From Atherinomorus stipes (taxonomy: Eukaryota > Chordata > Actinopteri > Atheriniformes > Atherinidae), in the NCBI GenBank assembly GCA_023101725.1, contig JALJCO010001138.1, positions 248,001 to 312,000 on the forward strand: a DNA stretch of 64,000 nucleotides, given 5' to 3'. Positions within the stretch are counted from its first letter, which is position 1. Every line of letters begins with the position of its first letter. Below the pieces are notes generated by a model. That model was not told the origin of the DNA and ran no database searches. It saw only the letters and a list, made by a program, of their open reading frames with translations. Shown one piece after another: positions 55,316-64,000 of the stretch. Made by a program: the position numbers and the translations under genes.

Positions 55316-55492
55316 TCAGTCTTTGATGACTTCAGGATCCTGGTTCTCTGCTGCCAGTTTCAGCTGTTTTTGCTTCTGCATGTAGCGGTATCCTCGTGCT
55401 GCACACAGGTAGCCTCCGTACACCGTCAACAGCATCATTGAAGCAGAAAAAGCCCGATAGCCAATGTCAGCCAGACGCTTTCCTGACACCAT
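55316..55492 (-). CDS. cox14: COX14, cytochrome c oxidase assembly factor
   Basis: Small inner-membrane protein needed for early assembly of mitochondrial complex IV; it associates with newly made COX1. A single coding exon of 59 codons gives 58 residues (human 57). The start [16 protein letters not shown] and the central hydrophobic segment [18 protein letters not shown] (about residues 18-35) match COX14; the tail is charged and ends PEVIKD. TTTCTTTAG immediately upstream (minus strand, ending near 55503) looks like an acceptor, so the 5' UTR is probably spliced. A fitting donor, AAAG|GTACGT, lies at 56550/56549. It is tail to tail with cers5. The frame is too short for most ORF finders, but the family match is strong. 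Confidence 0.93.
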   Translation of the reverse strand: MVSGKRLADIGYRAFSASMMLLTVYGGYLCAARGYRYMQKQKQLKLAAENQDPEVIKD

Positions 55493-55502
55493 GATGAGGA
55501 GT

Positions 55503-56640
55503 CTAAAGAAACCAGGAGCATTAGGGTCAACGCAGAGCCGCAGAAGAAAGACAAGGTTTTGTTGAAGGGCTGCATGCGGCGTATGAATAATCTTAAGATG
55601 ATTGTGGAAAATTTAGATTCAAGTTACTAACTTGCTATATTTTCCTTTATAAAATTTATTACATTTGTTAGATTTCTTAAATTTTACACTGTTAAAAAAA
55701 AAGCTCAACATTTGCTTGGTCATTGAAGGGCTGCAGCTTCAACTATCTGTTCAACAGATCAATAACAATGACGGCACCTTTTCTCCACCTCAAGAAAACA
55801 AATGTTTGACAGTTAGTTATTGAAAAATAATCAAGCCGTAAATAATTAAGAATAACTTGAGTACATTTTTACTGGAGGCAATTTTGTACTTGAATACCAA
55901 AATGGTGAAGAAAAAGTTAGCAGCAGTGTCCTACATTTTAATAACATAATTCCTGTAAGTTGAAAACCCTTTAGTAGCCGTGAAGAATGTCCTCTGTTCC
56001 ATTTTAGTGAAATTAAAACTATAGCAATATATACATAACTTAGGTATAAGTATACACTTTGCAGTGTACTTAAAGTAACCCCGAAGGAAGTGATGCCCCA
56101 GTGAGAGGCAAGACATATCAACTTATTTTTTTAAATCATAAATACAAATATAGTGTTGCCAGCGTTTCTCAACCTGGAGGTAAGGACCTGAACATGAACA
56201 TGAGAGGAAATGTAGGTATTTTCTGCTACTACTACTACTACCACTTAACATTACTTAGCTACAGCATGGAAACTAAAAAGAAGCATGCAGTTTTCAGATT
56301 TGATCATGCACACACACACCATATCACAGAAAGCTGCTCTGTTACACAAACTATCAGCAAATTTATGTGCACACGATCGGATTTAATGTAAACTCAAGAC
56401 AAGCAGCTTGTTGCCTCCTCAAATTGACCACTTATTTCTCACCAACAGCACAGGCTAAAGAACAGTCGCTCTCTTGTCTGCAATAACAAGCTGCTAACAC
56501 TAACTTTTAACTACAACGAAGGCAATTTCAACATGTGTCTATTACGTACCTTTAATAATTTAACCCAGAAACAAACGCAGACTTGTCGACGTTTGCCTCA
56601 ATGTCACAACACCAACACACGAAGTTAGCAGTCAGTTGAG
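55503..56640 (-). other. Probable cox14 5' UTR intron and promoter region
   Basis: The minus-strand acceptor near 55503 and a donor at 56549 would define an intron of about 1 kb, with a non-coding first exon at roughly 56550-56640. This is inferred from splice motifs only. The intron body is AT-rich with no repeat recognised. Confidence 0.4.
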
Positions 56641-56941
56641 CTAACTAACCTTAGCTTTCGTAATGTACGGAAACCCAGAGGGACTGCTTTCCTGATTAGG
56701 AAAAAAAGAGCAGGTAAAATACCAGAGCGCCACCTGCTGACGCGGAGTTTACTTACCAGACTGTAACGTCTCCAAGCAAAGCAAAACAGAGGGATGAGGA
56801 CCAATTTCACTCAATACAAATTATTTTGATTCAGTCTTTGACTTAGTGCCAAAAATGATAACTCTTTAGATGACCTCAAGTTAGAGTGATCCAACTGGAC
56901 CCGAGGAGGATACGTGTAAATACCAGGACAAGTTGAAAGTA

Positions 56942-57045
56942 GCAGTAGCAGCCCACTGCTCTCTGATACTCACAGTACAGAGATGGGTGAAATGCAGAGC
57001 CCTAATTTCCCCTCGGGGATCATACAAGTATAACAAAAAAAACCA
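56942..57045 (+). mobile_element. tRNA-derived SINE, 5'-truncated copy
   Basis: Begins at AGCAGTAGCAGCCCACTGCT and then follows the 3' body of the SINE at 38281-38520 (AGAGATGGGTGAAATGCAG, TTCCCCTCGGGGATC, AAGTATAAC) to an A-rich tail. The tRNA-like head is absent. Confidence 0.85.
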
Positions 57046-57439
57046 ACAAAAAAGAGCCCTAAGCAGCCCAGGCCTACGTATTTTCAAAAGGGTTATACAG
57101 GGTTTTTCTACACCGAGCTCAGCGTGTATTTTAGGTATGGATATCTGAACATAAGTATTAGTCCATTACTATTATATATCATGTTATTAGGCCCTGCAAA
57201 AGACTAGTGATGAGCCCAATTTGTATTCCAAGTCTCACTCCTCTGGTAGCTGCTGTGATAGGTTGCTGGTGGTAGTACTGGTTACTTGTGTGTTTTTTCT
57301 CTTTTAATCTAAAGTGTCTTTTTATTTATTTCTTTTAAAAGAACTTTGCAATGTTTCCTTTATGCATAATTTATGCTGCATACAGCTGAACTAGTTTCCT
57401 ATCAGCCTAGTATCACATGATGTCTCAGCAAAATCGGGA

Positions 57440-57960
57440 AGAACTGGTCCACGCGTTCATCTTCAGTCGGCTTGATATATGAAACCACTTCTTTGAAGGT
57501 CTACCAAAAAAAAAAAAAAAAACATCAGACAGCTGCAGCTGGTTCAGAGCTCTGCTCTATAAAGCTCTGAATGGTTTAGGACCAAAATAAATCAGTGACC
57601 TCTTGAATCAGTATGAACCTACCAGACCCCTCAGGTCATCTGGATCTCGTCTTTTATCAGTTCCCAGAGTCAGAGCTAAATATCAAAAGTTGCGTTCAGC
57701 TTAAAGGTTCAGCCTCTATGCTCCCCATGTACTCCCAGAAAGCCTCAGATCAGCTAAATCTGCACAGCCCCTCAATGTTAATGACTTGATGTTCTATCTT
57801 TTGTTTTTCATCTTAAATTGTGCTTTTTTTTCTTTTGTTATATTATTTTTCAATGTTTTCTTTTCTTCTGCATCCCGCTGTAATAGTTTTAATGTTTTAT
57901 GTAAAGCACTTTGAATTAATTTGTACATAAATTGTGCTATAAAAATAAACTTGCCTTGCC
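57440..57960 (+). mobile_element. L2-like LINE, 3' end of reverse transcriptase ORF
   Basis: Codes in broken frames for LYKALNGLG, RPLRSSGSRLLSVPRVRAK and YAPHVLPESLRSAKS, typical of the C-terminal end of fish L2-type reverse transcriptase ORFs. It ends in GTAAAGCACTTTGAATTAAT and AAATAAACTTGCCTTGCC, the usual 3' terminus. Everything upstream is missing. An A run lies at 57507-57524. Confidence 0.8.
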
Positions 57961-58397
57961 CTCCACATGTTACAATGTCTGCACTAAGGATAATCCAGAG
58001 GTGATGATCCAATGTTTTTATTGTAAATGTTAGCAATTCTTGAAACAAAGTCCTCAGACAGACCCTTCAGCGGGAACTGTATATATTTAAGAATTCATTA
58101 GGATATATGACTGACAATGTCATACCACCGTTAATCGCCTGCTTTTTGAGCTGCAGTAAAAGTTATTTAACAAATAAATGATTTGATATAATTTGGGACT
58201 TGACGCGATGTGGTCACGTTACTCTGGCGTTTTGTAAGTTAATTTTCAACTTCTCTGTCGGTCACATGTTGTTTATTTAAGCACTTCCTGGAAGCAACAA
58301 CTTAATTTAACCTCAACCGAATTCAAAGTAATGAACAGCGACATTTTCATCACGCTCGTGTTTCCCCCGGAATCATTTACTAGACGCACAAATTACG
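57961..58397 (+). other. Upstream region of bcdin3d
   Basis: About 440 bases between the LINE tail and the bcdin3d start codon. No TATA box seen; no repeat recognised. Confidence 0.45.
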
Positions 58398-59396
58398 ATG
58401 GCAACGTCCAGCGACGCTGGTGAAGAAATAAACGACCCCGGCGCTGCTCCGTATGGAAACTTTATAAACTACTACACGTTTAATCCTCCAGAGAATCGTT
58501 TGAGTCTGATTCCAGCCACACTCCTGCAGGATTTAGGTTACAGTGACAGTCGTGATGAAGCCACGCTGATCCTCGATGTGGGGTGTAACTCCGGGGTGAG
58601 TCTGGAGTACGTATGACTCTTAACTTTGCTCTCAGAAACAGTTGTCCAGGAGATTAATTGACAGAGTACGACTTGAAATAAAAGTTCCTCCCAGTAACAC
58701 AGAGACCTCGGTCAAAGTTACCATGAAATGAGAGAATCATACATTTCCCATAATGCAACAGAACCCTAATCCTAACAACAACTTGTGAATCTCTGATGTT
58801 TCCCTTTAATTTACCATGAAAGGAAAATGTCTTTTCACTGTGTTCATCAGGAACTGAGTGTGGCTTTTTACAAGCATCTGGTGCAGAAGCCTGGAGAGGA
58901 TTCACACCGGAGAAAAGTTCACCTTCTGGGTTTTGATTTGGATGAAAACCTCATTCAGCGGGCTCAGCAGACCAACCCTCTCCATGGCAGCATCACCTTC
59001 ATCTCCCTGGACATCACCAAGGACACAGACTCGCTGCAGGACTACCTCAGCCAGCACAGCTGCTCCCACTTCCACCTGTGTCTGTGCCTGGCAGTCACCA
59101 TGTGGGTCCACCTGAACCATGGAGACTCAGGCCTGCTGCAGCTGCTCTCACACCTGGCCTCTATCAGCCAGCACCTCCTGCTGGAGGCCCAGCCTTGGAA
59201 GTGTTATCGCTCTGCGGCGCGACGGCTGAGGAAGCTGGGTAGCTCAGACTTTGATCACTTCAAGACCCTGAAGATCCGGGGAGACATAGCAGGTCGTGCC
59301 AGGGAGCACCTGGAGAAACAGTGTGGCATGGAGCTCATCCAGGACTTTGGCAGCACTGCTTGGGACCGCCAGCTGCTGCTTTTCAGAAGGAGATGA
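58398..59396 (+). CDS. bcdin3d: BCDIN3D, RNA 5'-monophosphate methyltransferase
   Basis: Bin3-type SAM-dependent methyltransferase. In mammals the protein methylates the 5' monophosphate of cytoplasmic tRNA-His and has been linked to pre-miRNA processing. Two exons, 58398-58595 and 58851-59396 (stop TGA), joined in phase 0, give 247 residues against 292 in human; the shortfall is in both termini. The SAM motif LDVGCNSG ends exon 1 and continues ELSVAFYKHL in exon 2. Then come LLGFDLDENLIQRA (acidic SAM-ribose contact), LAVTMWVHLNHGDSGL and the family signature QPWKCYRSAARRLRKLG with FDHFKTLKIRGD. The end is WDRQLLLFRRR. The ATG at 58398 is the first in frame. A poly(A) signal AATAAA is at 59599-59604. 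Confidence 0.95.
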
Positions 59397-59598
59397 GACT
59401 TCAGGGACAACAGCTTTTCATCTGCAGCACAGCATGACAAAAGCACTTCAACTTTAATCTTTTAATTTGTCATCCTGGAGAATGGGGTTGGGTCCCTGAT
59501 TCTAGAGATATTTGAGCAGCATTGGCTCCAGAATCTCATTCCAAAATGTCTAGTAGGCGTCATTCGTGCATCTATGTGGAAGATGGCGTGAAGTTAAA

Positions 59599-59604
59599 AA
59601 TAAA
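59599..59604 (+). terminator. bcdin3d poly(A) signal
   Basis: AATAAA about 200 bases after the bcdin3d stop; this would give a short 3' UTR. Confidence 0.55.
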
Positions 59605-59849
59605 TGAATACCCAACAGGATGTCTCAGGGGATTTTGGCACATTTTGGGGGGGGCACTACCCTCATGTATAGCTGCTTTGCTTATTCTACTAATTCAGTC
59701 CTTACAAGTTACACTTTCTTGTAAAAGTCAGAAATCAGGCTTTCCAACTATGTATAGTACAACACCCACTGGTATTAATAAGGAAAAGAAATAATCATAC
59801 ACCAATGTCTAACCCTTTCACAAGAGCTTTATAAGTTCATTAATTCCAT

Positions 59850-61840
59850 TAAATGTAAATTTTTATTCACCAGTTTCGTCTTAAACACACCACAAAGAAA
59901 AACATTTAATTTTCATCATTTTAATTACAGAATACTAAAAATAACATTACATAAAATGTCTTTTTAAAAGAAACCATTGAATATTACAAAGGTTGAAAAT
60001 TTTTGTAAAGTTAGGATATAAAATCTTTGAACTGTGGTGCATAATTGAAAAAAGAAAAATAATTTTCATAAAATGTATATATTAACTGTTCTACTACATT
60101 AAAAAAATGAGATGGACACAAATTGCAGACAGACGAGATGAGTCGACACCGCCATTACTGCAGTGAGCTCTCCTTTTGAAGGAAGAAAGACTTGAGATGC
60201 ACAGCACACACCACAATCAGCTCAAGTTCTCAAATTATGCTCATTAAAGAAAAGGGGGGGGGGGGAAAGGAGGGAAGGGGCCATTTACAACAAAGGAAAA
60301 GAAATGAGCTCAAGAGACTGCAACAAAAGTGACTTGGTGACTGCTCCCAATATTCACACACTTCTCGACTACACTGGCCTTGGTTCCATTAACACACTTT
60401 TTCCACAGGTTCAAGCTGTACAAAAAAAAAAAAAAAAAAGAAACTGAGAAATCTCATACTTTAAGTAATTTCACCAAGACAGGGAAATATGATCAGGTGT
60501 CTTTCAGTCTCCTAACACAGCCATTACTATATTCTACTGTACAACTGGTCAGTCAGATCCACTGAAAGCAACCATGGTCGAAGTTTTATATCAGGAAGTC
60601 AACCTCAGGAAGTGGCACAGAATATACACATGGGGGAGGATGAAGGAGGGGAAACATGCATTATCCAAACAGTGTGCTTGCTCTCTTCGACTTCTCTGAG
60701 TTTTGTGTCACCCTGTGTCACTTTATCGTGAGCCCTTGTTGCTGATGTTTTGTCAACACCACAGAATTACTTCGGGGTAAAAAACCAAAACCAAAACAAA
60801 ACCACCATCTGAGGACATTCAGAGCCTGTTTGAACTGCGGATGTCTCTCCATGTGGGTGACACACTGGCCGGTCATGTCCAAACAGAGGTATTTGATTTG
60901 TCTCCCGTTATCAGGGAGATGCATTGTGTCACATTTTTGGTTAACAGACACAGAAAGGGGAGCTTTTTCTTCTTCTTCTTCTTTTTTTTTTTTCAATGAT
61001 CAAAGATATGGTCTTAATCATGCTGAGCGGGAGAATCTCCATTCTTTCTGCGCAGTAGTAGTGGTTTCTGTGGCCCATGCAGACCAGGTGAGAGTAAGAG
61101 TGATATGAAAAGGAAAGAGACAATAACCTAGAGGACATCTCAGAAGACAGAGTGCCTGAGATGACAGGCTTGAAGGAGGAAATGAGGCGAGAGACCAGCA
61201 GAGCTACGTGGTTTGGCTGGTCTGTTGCTCAGACAGCTGGAGGTTTTTCACCAGGGATCCAGGAGCTGCTGCTGCTTACAACGTAAGCTTAGTAATGCTG
61301 TTTAGGTTCAGATGAGTCCCCCTGAGTTAGTGCACACATCAGTCAGGCAGGCCTCGCCCGCTTGTTCGTTAAGAAATCCACAAAAAAGAGAAGAGTTAAG
61401 AAAAAAAATCATCTGAAATTTATATCAAGCTTGGAATTAGCTTTGGAGAGTGTCAGCCTGTCATAGTTTTACTAGTCTGTGGTGAGGTTGATGTTAGTGT
61501 GGAGGAGGGTAAGGAGACAAGTTGAGGCGTAGCTACGGCAGCCACCTGAGTCCTGCTCATTTTCTGAAAACTTGAGAACTTTGCATTACTTTTTTATTGT
61601 AATGTGCACTCTGTACTGCCCAACCAGAGAGCTGTGTTGTTTGAGCATGCTCATACTTCCGTATTGCAATCTGAACATCTGGCACAATTCTCAATGTGGT
61701 TGGTTCTGCCTAGGAGGCGAATAGTTTGGGATCTGGTCAGGTGCTGGTGTTACATGTTACACTGACTCTGTCTGTGCGTCAGCCAGGCAGACAGGTAGGT
61801 AAGACAGGCAGGTGGGCCATGGTGGGGTGGGGAGCTGAGG
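59850..61840 (-). other. Probable 3' UTR of the ppp4r1-family gene
   Basis: About 2 kb downstream (minus strand) of the stop codon at 61841. No coding exon seen. A minus-strand AATAAA lies at 59862-59867. It contains a G run near 60255, an A run near 60421-60439 and a TTC run near 60967-60990. The extent is inferred. Confidence 0.45.
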
Positions 61841-63820
61841 CTAGATCAAAGGAGCCGTGTCCATCAGGGCTTTGTTTGGGTCCAAGCTGGCAAAGAATCG
61901 GACATCTCGGTCCTTGTCGGATTGCAGCGCCATCACGGTCTCCTCCAGCTCGTCAGAGTAGGCACAGCCTGGTTCCTTGAAGTATGCTGGACACAAAATT
62001 TTAGTTAGTGGAAAGAAAAATACACCCAATTCAAGATGATACTTCAGGGCAAAACGCCTAATGAAAAAGGTAAAATATGTTTGAGGGAAAATAATCAGCA
62101 TTGGTGCTAGACTAGTTTAGTTTACTTAACGATCAGGGGGCGGGCTCGCAAAGTACCAATTCTTTAAATTTAAATTTGGTTGCACTAAACCTTAAGTTTT
62201 GTGCTTAAAATTAATTAATTAATTTGTTTTATGCAGAAAAAGATTAAAGGCAATCAGGCCTGACTCAGCAAAAGCTGATTTTCAGCAGGTTCCTGACACA
62301 CACACACACACACCTTCAGAGACTGTAAAGTCAGACATTCTTACAGAGGGAGAAGAAGTTGTGGGGTTCACATCAGTAACTGTCATGAGTTGTTTTAAAC
62401 AGTCCTACAGATGAACATTTATTCTTAAAATTTTCTGAGGAATTCCCCTTAAACAAGTTAAAGTTAAGAACAAAAGACTTGCTCAAAGAAAAAACTACAA
62501 AGGATTTCCAACTGCATCTTATCTGCACCGTGGCAGTCTACAGTGATGGAGACTTGAGTGCAGATCTGTGTAACAACTCACTCAACAATGAGCGACTGAC
62601 TTTGTGTTTTAGATCTGACAGATAAGTTTAGAATTTTTTTTACAGCTGGTTCAATCTACATTCTGCAGCTATGCTCCTTCAGCCACTTCACACTTAATGA
62701 TTGCTTTATGGTTTTATGCAACAAGATCTTTCCACTTAGTGGTGGGTTGCATCATTCATTGAGTCTGTACTGTTGTGACAAGCTTGAGCACAATGACAAA
62801 ACAGTCTCCATGGCAACTGTATTATTTTTTATGGCTGTAAAGCTCCTACTATTTAGTATAACCATCAACAGTTTTTTTTTTCTGCTCAAGGCATCTTTTA
62901 AGAGATTCAACATCTTAAAACGAGTCCCGCAGCTTTAAAAGGGATTAAGCCTAAACTGGCATTAAATGCAAAACGTATTTTTTGCTGCGTCCTGATGTCT
63001 TACAGGGAATTATTTTTAGCACATTGTAGCCTTATGCTAAGAAACATGAGTCAATGAATTCATTTGCAGATTACCTTTCTCCATCACGCTCTGGCGGAGA
63101 GCCTTGGCCACCAGTACGCGGACATTAGCCACTGGGTCTGAGGAGAGGCTGAGCAGGCTGGGTAAGAGATGCTGGCTGAATTGATCCATGGGCATGCAGT
63201 CCTCCTCTACAATGGCCTACAGGAAACACAAGGACACATTATCACTTGCAGCTGCAGGAGGAAGTCAGAGAAAAGAGTCATGAGAGTGAAGATACAACAG
63301 GCAAAGCATTTCATCAGACTAGAAACTGAACAAACAGGCTCAAGACAACGCGGATTTAACCACAGCACTGATGTCATAATGCACACGGAAGACATTCGGT
63401 GCGCTGTTTTTATGCAACACTGCACAACCTGACAATGATTATGTGTTATTTATTTAGCAAAATTGTAAAAGCGTATTTTAGAACTGAACAGATAACCACA
63501 ACCTGTTCATATAGGAAATATCAACCAGTAAAAATTTAGTTTTTAATGAGGAATTTATTATTAAGAAAGCAGCACAAGCAATCAATGACATTTTCAAATC
63601 AGATAATCAAGCAAAGTAAGAGTATGAAGATGATGCAAGCACTCAGTGTTCAGCAGAGAGGTCACTTGAGATAAGAGTTACAAACCTGGCAGATGAAAGC
63701 AAAGGCCTGCCTCCCCACCCACTTGGGACAGTGGCAGAACCTGACAGTGAGCTCATTGATAAAATTCAGGCCCAGGTCATCAGCCCCACATGCGTAAAGT
63801 TTTTGGAGGATCTCCACCAC
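61841..63820 (-). CDS. ppp4r1l: Protein phosphatase 4 regulatory subunit 1-like, C-terminal exons
   Basis: HEAT-repeat regulatory subunit of protein phosphatase 4. Three minus-strand exons, read from high to low: 63820-63686, 63216-63075 and 61986-61841 (stop TAG). Phases agree (0, then 1/2). The translation includes WVGRQAFAFICQ, DQFSQHLLPSLLSL, VANVRVLVAKALRQSVMEK and VMALQSDKDRDVRFFASLD, ending DTAPLI. This matches the C-terminal HEAT repeats of PPP4R1, whose tail has the same order of motifs. The PP2A scaffold PR65 is a more distant relative and fits less well. The rest of the gene lies beyond the window edge. The choice of the l paralogue over ppp4r1 rests on neighbourhood and is less sure than the family. 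Confidence 0.85.
61987..63074 (-). other. Last intron of the ppp4r1-family gene
   Basis: Intron with a short (CA)n at about 62297-62312. No repeat element or RNA recognised. Confidence 0.5.
63217..63685 (-). other. Penultimate intron of the ppp4r1-family gene
   Basis: AT-rich intron between the exons at 63686 and 63216. Nothing else recognised. Confidence 0.5.
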
Positions 63821-64000
63821 CTGAAAGCGCGCACATATATGTAAAAAAAAGAAAGAAACAATAATCCCTTCAAAAGTTGTTACACAAATTTTGCCTTGCT
63901 GATCAAATACAACCATCTGGAGCCGAGTGCACCAGCTGGGCGTAAAAAAAGGAGGTCGTAACTCTTAGGCCAGACCTAATTACGTCCGACATTGAGCCTG

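Overview
The window is nuclear DNA from a ray-finned (teleost) fish. Genes are split by GT-AG introns, some more than 10 kb long. The proteins match vertebrate families almost residue for residue, and the introns and intergenic DNA are full of typical fish repeats: Tc1-like transposons, hAT-type and TTAA-type MITEs, tRNA-derived SINEs, L2-like LINE ends and long microsatellites. There are no bacterial-style operons, no CRISPR array and no phage.

Layout, left to right. (1) 1-18.8 kb, plus strand: the 3' two thirds of smarcd1 (BAF60a subunit of the SWI/SNF chromatin remodeller), ten coding exons from 872 to 17406 and a long 3' UTR. (2) 20.2-24.8 kb, plus: complete gpd1 (cytosolic glycerol-3-phosphate dehydrogenase), eight exons behind a TATA box. 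(3) 24.8-29.2 kb: intergenic DNA with a SINE, a fold-back repeat and a dead Tc1-like element. (4) 29.2-54.3 kb, plus: cers5 (ceramide synthase 5), ten exons and a 12 kb first intron loaded with nested transposons. (5) 55.3-55.5 kb, minus: cox14, a 58-codon mitochondrial membrane protein, tail to tail with cers5. (6) 58.4-59.4 kb, plus: bcdin3d (RNA 5'-phosphate methyltransferase), two exons. (7) 61.8-63.8 kb, minus: the last three exons of a protein phosphatase 4 regulatory subunit 1 gene, probably ppp4r1l.

The genes do not form one pathway; they are a conserved neighbourhood. As I recall the human map, SMARCD1, GPD1, COX14 and CERS5 are neighbours on 12q13, but with COX14 before CERS5 and both on the opposite strand to what is seen here, so the cers5-cox14 pair looks inverted as a block. 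A PPP4R1L-like gene next to 12q13 genes fits the known joining of 12q13 and 20q13 material in some teleost chromosomes.

Most notable: two coding anomalies at splice junctions. cers5 lacks one base at the exon 8/9 junction, and smarcd1 has one C too many (or a shifted acceptor) at the start of its SWIB-domain exon. There is also a GC-AG intron in smarcd1 and several transposon-in-transposon nests whose target-site duplications can be read directly. I found no convincing new biological system; the best leads are the inversion, the two junction anomalies and the repeat families with unassigned ends.
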